Origin: Chlorophyllum brunneum
Lineage: Eukaryota > Basidiomycota > Agaricomycetes > Agaricales > Agaricaceae
Reading direction: 5' to 3'
Length of the DNA stretch: 64,000 bases
Assembly: GCA_963576785.1 (NCBI GenBank)
Contig: OY756150.1
Location: 1,984,001 to 2,048,000 of the forward strand
The notes beneath the pieces are model-generated. The model was not told where the DNA came from. It saw only the letters and a program-made list of their open reading frames with translations, and made no database searches. The position numbers and the translations under genes are program-made. Of this stretch, positions 1 to 11,686 are shown one piece after another (the first letter of the stretch is position 1; each line of letters starts with the position of its first letter).

Positions 1-2490
1 CGGATATTGGCCTGTGCATTTCAAAAAGTCAACGTCGGTGATCATCCCCAAACCTAACAAACCCGACTACTCCACTCCGAAGGCGTTCAGACTGATTGTC
101 CTCCTCAATATGCTTGGTAAACTAATAGAGAAGATGCTCACCAAACGACTCCAATTTGAGGCGGTGAAATTCAAAGTTCTCCATCCTCACCAACTAGAAG
201 CCATCCGCCAATGATCTACTGAGGACGCGGGACTCTTTCTGATGCACATTATCCGGGGAGCTTGGATGAAGAAGAAGAAGACATCGGTGCTCACATTCAA
301 TGTTGCCCAATTCTTCCCCTCCCTAAACCATGATCTCCTCATCAACATACTAGGACGACAGGGATTTCCCCCACAAGTCACAGCGTTCTTCAACAATTAC
401 CTTAAAGAATGCCGCACAACCTACCAGTGGAATAACAAAACCTCCCTGGAGTTCGATGCAGTGGTGGGAGTAGGTCAAGGTTCTGCCCTTAGCCCTATTC
501 TCTCCGCCTTATTTCTCGCCCCCCTCCTTCACATTTTTGACATCCATATAGAGGAACACTGCAACAGATGGGACTTTGATGTCCTTTCGTTTGTTGATGA
601 CGGTACCTTAGTCGCACAATCTCCATCCCTTGAACGGAACGTCGAAATTCTTCAACACATGTACCGCGAAATGGAGTGGCTTATGAATGAATTTGGCCTA
701 GAAATTGAACACGGCAAGTCCAAAGTCTTTCACTTTACGTGCACAAGACAGGACTCAAATCCCTCTATTGATTTGGGATCACTGCCGTTCACTGGCTGCA
801 CCCCTCTCAAACCAAAAACCCATTGGCATTATCTCAGTTTCTACTTTGACCGGACGTTGACCTTCAAGGAACATGTTCGATTCTACTCCACCAAAGCGAT
901 ATCCATGATTAAGGCGATGAGAATGCTAGGGAACTCCGTAAGAGGTCTGTCCCCTGGCAACAAAAGATTATTATACTGTTCGTGTGTCATACCGGTGGTG
1001 ACATACGGATACCGACTTTGGTTTCACAATAGGTCATGGACTAAAGGGACTTGTGAAATCCTCAACAAAATGCAACGAAGTACAGCACTCTGGATTACTG
1101 GGGCCTTCCGGACTTCTCCCACAGGCAGCGTAGAATCCCTCACAGGGCTCATGCCCATCAAACTCCATCTCCGAAAGTTGGCCGAACGACAGACATCGAG
1201 ACTTCATACGTTGGACGATGAACACGCATTGGCAAGATTGATGAAGGAGTATCATTCTTCCCCTCACCGACTTCACATCAAGAATTTCATGGAGATTCAG
1301 AAGAAGAAGACACTTGGAGCTGTGATGGATATTTCATGCCCCACTCCCGAGACTCATTATATAGAACATTTTAACTCTGCTTCTAAATCTGTCTGGCCCG
1401 GACATAGGTTACTTGACCATTCCCTACTAATGTATCTTTTACAGGATTTAACTGGGACAGCCCTCACCTCTCGAAGACGCTTTGGGACAATGTTATGACT
1501 AACGCGATGATGGATGACAAGTCCATTATTATTGGCACGGACAGCTCAGTCCACCCCAACCCCAACCCGCTTGCCAGCCAGTTCACGGCGGCAGCTACTA
1601 TCTGACACCTAGACGGCGGGAGCTCTATCATGAAGAGGCTCGGAGGAACTACGTCAACAGACACTGAACTGGTTGCACAGTACTTAGGTATCACCAAGGT
1701 ACTCACAACTGCAGAATACGACCAGATTGAGCACATTCACATGTTCACCAATTCCATCGCAGCCTCTTGGCTCCTACTCGATTGTTCGCCGCACTCCTGC
1801 CAGCGACAATCCATCCTCACATCAAAGGCACTCCTAGCTTGGTTCAACAAGTCGGACCAGCACCACCTTTCCTTTTATCACACACCGTCAAAGTGTAAAT
1901 ATGGTATACAGAAAGCCACTCACGATTGGATTCAGACAGTTGCCTGGCCTAACTGGAGTAGAAACCACCAAGTCCCTAACTCTGTGGACTACTTACACAA
2001 GAAGTCCACCAAACAAGCAATCCACACATGGCAGGCCATGTTCGGATTCAAGAAATACAGTGGTAGCTCCTTCCTCCACCTCCCAGTGTGAGCAAATGGG
2101 GCCTCCACTTTACTGTCACACATCAAGTCCGGTCCCTGAATATGAGAATGCAGTCACCAGCCTCAGCTCTTCGCAAGAGTATGTTGTGCCATCCTATGCC
2201 ATGCCCTGATCAGGGAGTTTCATCTTCGATTCTTCTCCAATGAGGACCTATCATGCTACCACTGTAACAGTCAAATGGTACAGACTAGGTTGCACATCCT
2301 CTATCATTGCAACACCTTCGATCATCACTTTGGCGTCGACACCATCAAGACTTTTGTCAATTTCTTGCATCAAAACCCTACCGCGTTCAGCTTCCCCCCA
2401 GAACCTGACCGCCCTCGTATCTGTGCCGGATCAATACCCCCGTTACATCGTCGTCAAGTCCAAAGGAGGTTTGGGTCTGCACCTGCGTAA
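1..2490 (+). pseudogene. LINE ORF2 C-terminal part (RT-RNase H-zinc finger), broken
   Basis: ORF2 copies the element RNA at the nicked target. Visible reverse transcriptase blocks are VIIPKPNKPDYSTP near 40, FNVAQFFPSLNHD near 297, VGVGQGSALSPIL near 465 and the catalytic FVDDG near 589-603. RNase H follows (GTD near 1537, TDTELVAQ near 1658). The third RNase H acidic residue is replaced: FTNS is found where copy 3 has FTDS. A C-terminal Cys/His finger (CYHC...H...C) lies near 2255-2330, and the ORF ends at 2490 in the shared tail GSAPA. Breaks include a TGA at about 211, a one-base deletion near 1430 that shifts frame, TGA near 1603 (probably from CGA) and TGA near 2089. It is not functional as read. 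Confidence 0.9.
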
Positions 2491-2953
2491 ATCCTTTTCT
2501 TTCTTTTCAATTTTTCTTATGCTCTCCCAGTTATGGACTTCAAATTCATTTCTCTATTTCTCCCTCTCCCGCTCGTCTACTATTTTATATATAGTTTTCA
2601 TTCAAAAACCATCTATCCCGTGGTGTCTGGGCAAATGCCCTCCCACACGCTAGTACCGTTTGTTGTTCCCCCTTGTGATTGCGAGTTGGTAGTTTCTTTC
2701 TATCAATTTCTCTCTCTCACTCTCTCTCTTTCTGAATTCCTCTTTTCTTTTCCTTACTGATCAACTTAGGTACCAAACATCTCTCTAGTGTACGTGCTAG
2801 ATGGCATCAAGTCTCGAGGGGTTAGTTTACATATAGTTCACTTTCCCTACTCTGAACATTTTGTATGTTTTACTTTTGTATGTATGTACATGTGGACTGC
2901 GTTCGAGCACCGCTATATAAATTGTTGAATTAAAAAAAAAAAAAAAAAAAAAA
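1..2953 (+). mobile_element. Tad-like LINE, copy 1 (5' part outside window)
   Basis: This is the 3' half of a non-LTR retrotransposon that ends in a run of A at 2932-2953. The window begins inside the reverse transcriptase. Reverse transcriptase, RNase H and a C-terminal zinc finger follow in order, then a 3' UTR of about 440 bases with a CT-rich tract and the end sequence TATAAATTGTTGAATT(A)n. The same ending closes two other copies in this window. Reverse transcriptase plus RNase H plus a poly(A) tail fits the fungal Tad/I-type LINEs. Because the 5' end is outside the window, the target duplication cannot be checked. The sequence just after the tail (2954 onward) reads as the distal part of the minus-strand gypsy element, so this LINE probably also sits inside it. 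Confidence 0.93.
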
Positions 2954-3812
2954 GTCCTAAAATCGAATCTCAATAGTATTGGATGAGTTGTTGGTTAAAT
3001 ACAAGATCAATGAGACTAGCTCTTTGATCATTTGTAGGCATAAAATGCATGGCTTGAATAATGTTACTTGTTGTTGAGAGAAATTCTGAAAGGTCCTTGT
3101 TGGATATAAATGATAAGTCATCTGCATTTGTGGGGTCAGATTGTATCCCCTGGTTATTTTGTTGGTGGTTCTGTTGATGTCCACTGACAGGAGACTGGTC
3201 ATCATTGGATTGAAAGTGGGGGTGACTGTTTGAGGTGGATGGATTGGGGTAGATTGAGGTCGGGATTGATTCAGAGAGGAGTTTGGTGATTCAGGTTGGA
3301 GTAAAGTCTGCTGAGGGACTAGGATAGGTGAGATTCATGAAAGGTGCTGATCCATGAGAGTCTGAAACTCTATCTCACTTGAGAAAGGGGTTGGTGGATT
3401 GGTTAGGATCCATGGATGACTGGGGGGTTGGTACTTGTAGAGAACCAATGGGCTGGGGAACAGTAAATACATAATGTTTCTGAGATACTAGTCTTGTGAA
3501 GTCAAGAGATAAGGAAATCTCTGGATTAATGAGGGATGTGGCAATAGCAATCTTTGCTGACTTGTTTGCATATCCATTGCTTCTGAGAATTCTTGTGTCC
3601 TCATTGATATTGTCTTGTTGTTGACTGGTAAGGTTACTGATAGTTCTAGTGAGTAAACTTGTGGAGAGGCAGATTCCAGTGAGTTTGATGTCAGGCTTGT
3701 TGAGTCTTGTTGGGGAGATTGATTGTTTTACATGTTTGAATAAAGAGGATGATTTAGATGAAGAGGTTTTTGGAATAGAGGCTGAAAAATTGGTGGAAGA
3801 GATAGAGGACAT
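2954..3812 (-). pseudogene. Extra ORF (ORF3) downstream of integrase in the minus-strand gypsy element
   Basis: This minus-strand reading frame begins MSSISSTNF at 3812 and follows the integrase-chromodomain frame. It runs through a TGA near 3375 and a further TGA near 3265. After an apparent frame change it ends in a well-formed stretch, DLSFISNKDLSEFLSTT near 3125, which stops close to the LINE tail at 2954. Composition is rich in Ser, Thr, Asn and Gln with predicted helical parts. There is no recognisable enzyme motif, signal peptide or membrane segment. The position, between integrase and the missing 3' LTR, matches the extra ORF of the plus-strand element at 23097-24035, but sequence similarity between the two is weak at best. 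Function unknown. Confidence 0.55.
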
Positions 3813-3936
3813 TTTATAGGTTTCTGGTGATTACTTGTTCTGGTTCTGGATTTATTTTGGATTGACTAGTCCTAGTTTTATATGTCCAGGTTTTATGGTC
3901 CAAGTACAGTCAAATGGTGCAATCTTGTGGATTTGT

Positions 3937-4187
3937 CTATAATTGTTGAGAATAGTTAGCTGTGTGTACAAGTTCTTCTTCTGTTAACCATTCATCATCA
4001 TCATGGCCAAAGTTTCTCCACTTGATGAGGAATTGTATGATATCATCTCTGGAGCAATGGTTAATTATACCTTTGATTTTGTAGTGTTCTTTGTCATTGA
4101 TGATATCAGGGATAGGAGTAATGTCATTAGGTCCATAAATATTGTTTTTTTGGTATGGAGTAAGAAGAATGGCATGGAATACTGGGT
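3937..4187 (-). pseudogene. Integrase chromodomain, distal half of split minus-strand pol
   Basis: This is the C-terminal end of the minus-strand integrase, severed from its body at 24389 by the plus-strand element. It starts VFHAILLTPY at the break and contains a chromodomain (HYKIKGIINH, then FLIKWRNFG and DDEWLTEEEL). This module is used by chromoviruses to direct integration to modified chromatin. The residues of the aromatic cage are partly recognisable (the Tyr of HYKIK and the Trp of IKWRNF). The preceding pol parts lie at 24389-27700. An open frame continues to 4263 only because it reads into the inserted LTR, so the true boundary is 4187. Confidence 0.85.
4183..4187. repeat. 5-bp target site duplication (left) of plus-strand gypsy
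   Basis: TGGGT lies directly before the 5' LTR. The identical TGGGT at 24384-24388 follows the 3' LTR. Five-base duplications are the norm for Ty3/gypsy integrases. Removing the element with one copy rejoins the minus-strand integrase frame. Confidence 0.95.
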
Positions 4188-4492
4188 TGTTATGAACTAT
4201 AGATAGACAGTACATTCCTATCATGTGCCTGTCACATTTATCATTCCTATGTATCCGTTTCACCTATATGTTTCATCCCTTATGGCTGTACCTCTTCTGA
4301 CTCATCTTATTCATCTCTATGACTCCTTTACCTTGTTCCATTATTCTTAGTTCTTACCACTAGTATATAAAGTGTAGTAATACTTGATGTATTCCTTACA
4401 CTTTACCAATCGTATCATCCCTTACTCTCTTCTCTACTTTCCAGTCTTTATCCAAAGACTTGCAACCTGAGTCCTAGACTAAGGTCATAACA
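4188..4492 (+). repeat. 5' LTR of plus-strand gypsy
   Basis: It begins TGTTATGAAC and ends CGTCATAACA-like (GGTCATAACA), with the short inverted ends TGTTA/TAACA. A TATA box TATATAAA lies at 4364-4371. The segment ACTTTACCAA at 4400-4409, 34 bases after the T of TATAAA, is complementary to the primer site just past the LTR, and transcription probably starts there. The partner LTR is 24079-24383. Confidence 0.95.
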
Positions 4493-4493
4493 T

Positions 4494-4503
4494 TTGGTAA
4501 AGT
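4494..4503 (+). promoter_or_regulatory. Primer binding site, self-complementary to own LTR
   Basis: TTGGTAAAGT starts one base after the LTR end. It is the exact reverse complement of LTR positions 4400-4409. I see no clear match to a tRNA 3' end, whereas the pairing partner lies where the RNA 5' end is expected. This is the arrangement of self-primed Tf1/sushi chromoviruses. The minus-strand element shows the same layout independently. Confidence 0.75.
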
Positions 4504-4600
4504 ATCATTCGAGTCAGAGAGGTGCCACTATTCGTAGCTAGGCCTGGAATAATAGCCTCTGACCAGGACAACAGTATATGAGCAGCAGTAGCTCATCGGG

Positions 4601-4614
4601 AACACCAAGAAGAC
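4601..4614. repeat. Target site duplication (left) of LINE copy 2
   Basis: AACACCAAGAAGAC precedes the LINE start CATCCCTTC and recurs exactly after the poly(A) at 11383-11396. The edge against the A tail is ambiguous by one or two bases. Confidence 0.92.
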
Positions 4615-4698
4615 CATCCCTTCTTTGACTCATACTACCACCATTAATTTGCAAAAGTCAATTATACGGTATAAGTCTATAGTACTTGGATATATTTC

Positions 4699-6878
4699 AT
4701 GCCTGCATTACATTCCAATCTCTCTCCAACAGAGACCATGCCTGATGGCAATGGGGAAGTCTTTGGGAACACACCACATGTTCTAGCCCCCTCCATCTTT
4801 GTGGCCTCTGTGGCTCTGCCCCCTCCCGGCATCCTGTTTCCTAGGACGCCATCTATGACTAGGCCTTTCTTCCCTACGGACCAGGCCTATAGCAACACTG
4901 TTCCCCTGTCGGTCCTCAGCAGCAGGCCGTCTACACCACCAACTCTCTCAAACCCTCTCCAGGACAAAGGAGACAAAACCATCCATCGGGCTTCCAAATG
5001 ATCAAGGCCGGAGGGAGACTAGTACTACTCAGGAGAGAACTGGGCCAATCAAGTTGAAGAAGAGCTAAAGCCCAAAGTCAAAGTCGATGATGAGGAAGAA
5101 GACAACAAAGAGGATCATGAAGATGGTCCAGAAGAATTTTACGACGATGCTGTCAGAGAGGTCGGCAAGATCTCTGAATAGGTCAAGGCCTGCAGCATGT
5201 ACAACATGAGCAGCAACGAGGGTCTAGCATTCGGGCAAGCCTTCATGGAACTAACAGAGACCTTGATGAAAGTGGGATGGCTCAAGGTGGCGGTTGATGA
5301 AAAGAAGAACAACCTCCACAGTTGGATGGAGGTAAATTTTGGTAAGATTATTGTCCACACTGAGGAAACCCCCCAGCCAGACATTTCCGCCCTTTGGCAC
5401 GTGGCCTTCAAAGGCCCCATGTGCAAACCTGATGACGTCCGCATGGAGGTTGTTGAACACATTGTCACTCCAGGTATTACTGATGGCAATAATGTCACTC
5501 ATTTGGATATCTCCAATGATGACGTTCAAATAATCTCTGAAGCAGAGTTCAAGACCGTCACCCACAACAAGAAGTGTAGGGTTTGGAAGCCAAGAAAGCC
5601 AACCCCAGAGACCACCACTACCGAGATGAAAAAGGCTAACCCAACCACCAGGCCAAAGAAGACGACCCTGACCCCCCCTGTGCCTGCCAAAGCGGTCACC
5701 GTTAATGCCACCACCTGCACCAACAGGAAATGGGAAAATCCTCCTATGCTGCAGCCATGGCTAAGGGGGGTAAGACTCCCACTCTTGCTCCCACTGGGCA
5801 TGAACCTCTCAAACTCCTCGAGTTTGTGAGCAAATTCCCGGAGTTATCCCATGAGAAGGTTATTGTGATGTATGACACTGCCTTCTCCTCTCCCTCCCCT
5901 GCGAACAAGAAGCCAGCTAAGAAAGCTGGTACTATTCACTCTACTCTGAATGGTCCTTCATGCAAGCAAGTCATCATTCCCCTTCTTACCGGACCCAATG
6001 TTTCCAACTTTGGGGCCATTATCAACTCTCTCAATGCTTGCCTCATAGCCGAGAAGTCAAAAACCCGAGTCATTGCCGCCTCGCAGGGTAAGCTGGGCCT
6101 TATGGTCCATACCTCGAAGGTGTTGACCCCAACGGAGCTTGACGTTATCAAAGTGTGGCTCAAAGAGAAATTCGGAGGGATTACCATGGGCAATGTCTCC
6201 CTCCCTAAATCCAAATCATTCATCAAAATCACAGACATCAGCTACATCACACCCCAGGGACAGATCCTCACCAAGGCCAATGTTGTCACTTGCATCCAGA
6301 ATTCCATCCACTCAGATGCCATCCAATTTGTGACACAGCCAAGAGTGCAATGCAACTCCAAGCACTCGGACACCTGCACAGTGTGGTTCGAGATCTGGGA
6401 CTCCAAGGCTGGTTCCAACATCGAAAAAATCGAGGACAAGTTCCTCAACATCTATGGAGGCTTATTCCGCATCAGAAGGGCCAGTGCTAACCCAGGCGTT
6501 CCATTCTGTGCCAAGTGCTGCAGATGGGGACACCCTCTAATCTGATGCCGAGCAAGGCTATTCACTTGTGCACACTGCAAGGGCCCCCACTCCACTGCTA
6601 ACCACTGCACCTTCACCTACTGCTGCAAGGGCAATGACAAGGCCAACCCACCTATCGTGGCTACCCCCTTGGGAAAACCATGCCCCCACAAGGCTATGTG
6701 CCCCAACTGTGGTAAGGACCACCTTGCCACTGACCGCAAATGTCAGTTTTGGAAGAAGCAATTCGACTATGACTGGCACGCCAACAAAGCGCTCGAATTA
6801 CGAGCCAACAAAGGAGCTCCCCTAACCCCCTCCTCTTCATCCCTGGCTAGTCGAAGCCAGACTGACCCCCCACAATGA
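4699..6878 (+). pseudogene. LINE copy 2 ORF1 (RNA-binding, CCHC), broken
   Basis: ORF1 encodes the nucleic-acid-binding partner of the LINE particle. It begins MPALHSNLSP, has a Pro/Ser-rich N-terminus, a conserved middle with KLLEFVSKFPEL (about 5808) and an RRM-like region (SLNACLIAEKSKTRV near 6030). A run of Cys/His knuckles follows at the end: CAKCCRWGHP near 6508, CAHCKGPHS near 6571 and CPNCGKDHLATDRKC near 6700. Breaks: TGA at 4999, TAG near 5179, a frame change near 5730-5760 and TGA at 6543. The stop TGA at 6876-6878 overlaps the ORF2 start as ATGA. Copy 3 has the same plan. Confidence 0.88.
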
Positions 6879-9800
6879 ATAACACACCCAATGACCAAGA
6901 CAGGCCTCCTTGCTCACTTCTGAGTGAGCTGAAGGTCTTCTCTCATAATATTGGAAGATCATATGGAGTGATGGAGACAGTCCTCGCACGTAGAGGTGAC
7001 GTCAACCTCCTCCTAATACAAGAACCCCTGTGAAGATATCTCCACGACATCCCTTCCTCTGTTTCTAATGACGGATCCCCATTCGTGGGAGGCCCGGTCC
7101 ACCCGGACTGGATGCTCCTCTCATACCCAATCATTGCCGAAGAAGTCCTTCAAGTGGGACACCAACAATACCCTCAACGTACGGTCAACATGGAACACCG
7201 TACCACTCCGTGAGTCCTCGCCTTTGCTCATAAAAGGCTGAAATGACTCCGACCTTCCATCCGAAGAGATGTAATCGACCATCGAGACCTTCTGTGTATT
7301 TCCCTATATGCAGGAGGAGAAGAACTACTACTGCTGAACATCTACAATGACAGCCATAATACTGCACTCCACTTCCTCGAGGAGCACCTCTTTGACCTCC
7401 CACCCTTCCTTTTAATGGGCAGAGATATCAACATCCGATCAGAGTTATGGGACCCTTCAACGGATCAACATCCGGCGAGTGCGGACCACCTCCTTATGAT
7501 CACCGAAGCCCTCAACCTTGTGAGGACAACTCCATCTGTGGCCAAACCAACTTGTTACACCTTGGACCCCAATCTACCAGACACAGTCATAGACCTGTTG
7601 TTTGTTTCGGGAATGTCACCATACATACCCACCCATACCATCCAGGAAGGTGACCGATACAACTTGGACCATGCCCCCCTGATGATTAGGATTCCTATTC
7701 CACAAATGGAAGTTGTCATCAAGAGATTGACAATTCCCAAAGGGTCGGAAGAAGAAACCAAGTTCCTAACGGATGTCATGGATGGAATCAACAACAAGAA
7801 CTGGCCGATGAATGACACGGACGAGCTGGAGAGAGCTGTAGCTGAATTGGGAGGCTTATTTGACAGGTCCTGGAACTGCAATGCAAAGAAAACGAAGATC
7901 ACCACTGAGTCAAAAACCTGGTGGAACGAGGAGTGCTCAACCACTCTTGCAACACATTACACGGACTGCAAAAACAAGCGCAAATGGAACGCCTTTCGTA
8001 AGACCACAAGGAAAACGAAGAGAGCATATTTCGACAAGAAGATCCGGGAAATCTCAGTCGACAACAAAAGACCATGGGATCTAATGCCTTGGGTCAAAGC
8101 ATGTGCGCTCCCGGCTATGGAAGCCATTCGCCATAATGGCCGGCCTTGTCTCACCATGGACAGCCTGTGGACGGCCCTCGATCAGCACTATAATGCGGCC
8201 CACGATAGACCTGTCAGTAAGGTGGTCTTGGACAAGCTTCCTCTACCAATTGGGATGGAAAATAGGACTTGGGTGGATTTCTCTCTCCTTGAGATGATGG
8301 AATTGCTCAAGGATACCTCGAATTCTTCTGCCCCTGGCCCCAACCACATTTCCTGGTCCCACCTCAAACAGATCACCACCATTGATACCTGCGCTGACCT
8401 CCTCCTCAGAATCAGTTGCGCTTGTCTAAACCTTGGACATTGGCCTGCGCACTTCAAAAAGTCAACATCGGTTATTATCCCCAAACCCAACAAACCCGAC
8501 TACTCCACCCTGAAGGTGTTCCAACCGATCGTCCTTCTCAACACGCTTGGCAAGCTAATAGAAAAAATGCTAGCCAAACAACTTCAATTCAAGGCAGTGA
8601 AATTCAAAGTTCTCCACCCTCATCAATTGGGAGCCATCCAGCAACAATCCACTGAGGATATAGGGCTCTTCCTAACTCACATCATCTGGGAAGCATGGAC
8701 AAAGAAGAAGAAGACATCGGTGCTTGCATTCAATGTCGCCCAATTCTTCCCCTCCCTCAATCACGACCTCCTTATCGACATACTCGGTCGACAGGGATTC
8801 CCCCCAAATCGCAGAGTTCTTCAACAATTACCTCAAAGAACACCACACTACCTATCGGTGGAACTCCGAAAACTCCCCGGAATTCAACACAGCAGTGGGA
8901 GTGGGTCAAGGCTTAGCTCTAAGTCCCATTCTCTCTGCTCTATACCTCACCCCTCTCCTTCAAATCTTTGAAGTCCATATGGAGGAACACCGCAACAGAT
9001 GGGACTTTGACATCCTCTCCTTTGTAGATGACGGCACCTTAGTAGCACAATTCCCATCCCTTGAACGGAATGTAGAAATCCTCCAACACATGTACCGCAA
9101 AATGGAGTGGCTCATGAATGAATTTGGCCTTGAAATTGAACATAGTAAGTCCGAAGTCTTTCACTTTACATGTGCGAGACAGGACTCCAATCCCTCTATT
9201 GATTTGGGATCCCCACTGTTCACTGGCTGCACCCCCCTCAAGCTGAAAGCCCACTGGCGCTATCTCGGTTTCTATTTCAACCGGATGTTAACTTTTAAAG
9301 AACATGTTTGCTACTACTCCGCCAAGGCAATATCAACGGTCAAGGCAATGAAAATGTTAGGGAACTCCATATGTGGCCTGTCCCCTAGCAACAAAAGGCT
9401 ACTATACTGTTCGTGTGTCATACTGGTGGCGACATACGGATACCAACTCTGGTTTCACAACAAGTCCCAGACAAAAGGGACTTGTGAAATCCTCAACAAA
9501 ATGCAGTGAAAAGCAGCTCTCTGGATTACCAGTGCCTTCCATACTTCTCCCACTGGCGGCATTGAGTCCCTCATGGGGCTCATGCCCATCAAACTCTATC
9601 TCCGAAAACTAGCCGAACGACAAACATCAAGGCTTCACACATTGGACAATGAACACGCATTGGCAAGATTGACAAAAGAGTATCATTCTTCCCCCCACCG
9701 CCTTCACATCAAGAATTTCATGGAGATTCAGAAGAAGAAGACACTTGGAGCTGTGATGGATATTTCGCAACCCACCCCCAAGACTCATTATATAGAACAT

Positions 9801-10922
9801 TTTAACTCTGTTTCTAAATCCTCTTGGCCTGGATGTAGGTTACTTGACCGCTTTCCTGCTAATGTAACTTTTATAGGATTCAACCAGGACAACCCTCACT
9901 TCTCAAAGATGCTTTGGGATGATGTCACAATGAATGCGACGACAGACTTCAAGTCCATCATTATTGGCACAGATGGCTCGGTCCACCCCAACCCCAACCC
10001 ACTTGCTAGCCAGTTTACGGTGGCAGCCACTATTCGACATTTAGATGGAGGGAGCTCTATCATGAAAAGGCTCAGTGGAACAACATCTACTGACACAGAA
10101 CTGGTAGCACAATACTTAGGGATCACCAAGGTACTTGCCACCAATGATTACGACCAAGTTGAGCATATTCACGTATTCACCAACTCCATTTCCACCTCTC
10201 GGCTTCTTCTTGATTGTTCACTGCACTCTTGCCAATGACAATCTATACTCACATCAAAGGCTCTTCTGGCTTGGTTCAACAAGTCAGACCAACATTGCCT
10301 TTCGTTCTACCATACTCCGTTGAAGTGCAAGTACAGGATACAAAAAGCCATGCATGACTGGATCCAAACAGTTGCCTGGCCAAACTGGGGTCGAAATTAC
10401 CGAGTTCCTAACTCCATTGACTTTCTACGCAAAAAGTCTGCCGAATGAGCTATTCACACATGGCAAGCCATGTTTGGATTCAAAAAATATGGCAGTAGCT
10501 TCTTCCTCCACCTACTGGTGCAAGCGAATGGGGCCTCTACTGTGCCATCACACATCAAGTCCGGTCCATGGATACGAGAATGCAGTTACCAGCCTCAGCT
10601 CTTCGCAAGAATGTGTCATGCCATCTTATGCCATGCCCCGATTGGCGAATACTGACTATGGTTTTTCCCCAACAAGGATCTATCTTGCCACCACTGTAAT
10701 AATCAAATGGTTCAAACTAGGTTGTACATCCTCTATTGTTGCAATGCCTTTGATCATCATTTTGGTGTCGACACCATCAAGATACTTGTTAACTTCTTGC
10801 ATTGTAACCCTGCTACGTTCAGCTTCCCCCCGGAGCCTGATTGCCCTCGTATCCATGCCAGTTCAATACCCCCACTACATCGTCATCAAGTTTGTCAGAG
10901 GTTTGGGTCTGCACCTGTGTAG
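6875..10922 (+). pseudogene. LINE copy 2 ORF2 (endonuclease-RT-RNase H), broken
   Basis: It starts at the ATG overlapping the ORF1 stop. An endonuclease/exonuclease/phosphatase-type domain occupies about 6890-7690: the QEPL acidic block near 7020, GRDINIRSELWDPS near 7417 and LDHAPLMIR near 7663. A linker and reverse transcriptase follow (IIPKPNKPDYST near 8475, FNVAQFFPSLNHD near 8730, VGVGQGLALSPIL near 8898, FVDDG near 9021-9035). RNase H is near 9965-10240 with FTNS instead of FTDS at the third acidic position, and a C-terminal Cys/His finger lies near 10690. Breaks include a TGA near 7031, stops near 7211 and 7243, a frameshift near 8810 and TGA codons at 9507 and about 10236. The longest intact stretch is 7415-8971. 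Confidence 0.9.
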
Positions 10923-11382
10923 AATCCTTTTCTCTTTTAATTTTTCTTGTGCTCTCCTAGTTATGGATTTTATTTTCATTTCTCTATCTCTCCATTCCTC
11001 ACTCGTCTACTATTTTAAATAGTTTTCATTCTTTGTCCATTCTTCCTGTGGTACCTGGGTAAAAGCCCTCCCATACACTAGTACCATTTGTTGTTCTCCC
11101 TTGTGTTTGTGAGTTGGTAGTTTCTTTCTATCAGTTTCTCTCTCTCACTCTCTCTCTATCCGATTTCCTCTAATTCCCTCTCTTTTCCTCTGCTTAACTT
11201 AGGTACCAAACATCTCTCTAGTATATGCACTAGACAGTATCAAGTCTCATGGGGTTAGTTTACTAATAGTTTACTTTCCTTGCTCTGAACATTCTGTACA
11301 TTCTGCCTTTGTATGTATGTACACGTGGACTGTGATTGAGCACCGCTTTATAAATTGTTGAATTAAAAAAAAAAAAAAAAAA

Positions 11383-11396
11383 AACACCAAGAAGAC
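11383..11396. repeat. Target site duplication (right) of LINE copy 2
   Basis: AACACCAAGAAGAC directly follows the poly(A) run. It matches 4601-4614 exactly. The gypsy leader resumes after it at 11397. Confidence 0.92.
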
Positions 11397-11686
11397 CAAG
11401 AGCTCCAAGACCAACAGATATCCAGGGATCACCAGTAACCACTGGATCCAAACAATGAACAGAACCAGAAATCCCTGAAGGTCTTAAATGGCAGAAATCT
11501 GACCATAGTATAGAAGAAGACACAGCTCTTTTCGAGACCCTATTCAACACAGAAGTTGCCGGGACCACATTCAACATAGAAGTTGCCAAGACCCCATTTG
11601 ATACAGAAATCACCGGAGCCACATCCAACATAGAAGTCACCGAAACCTATGAAAATGAACATAGCAAACCAGAGACAGAATCAGAG

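Larger units (their letters stand above)
4615..11382 (+). mobile_element. Tad-like LINE, copy 2, full length, in gypsy leader
   Basis: A complete insertion of about 6.8 kb that begins CATCCCTTCTTTGACTC, the same first bases as copy 3, and ends in a poly(A) at about 11366-11384. It has an 84-base 5' UTR, ORF1 (4699-6878), ORF2 (6875-10922) and a 3' UTR of about 440 bases. The flanking duplication places it in the untranslated leader of the plus-strand gypsy element, between primer site and gag. The same 5' terminus in two independent insertions supports a true full-length start and an internal promoter within the first 80 or so bases. Both ORFs are damaged. Confidence 0.94.

Noticed and set aside
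2932..2953. Microsatellite poly(A)
   Set aside because: It is the LINE tail. The same happens at 11366-11384 and 21685-21715.
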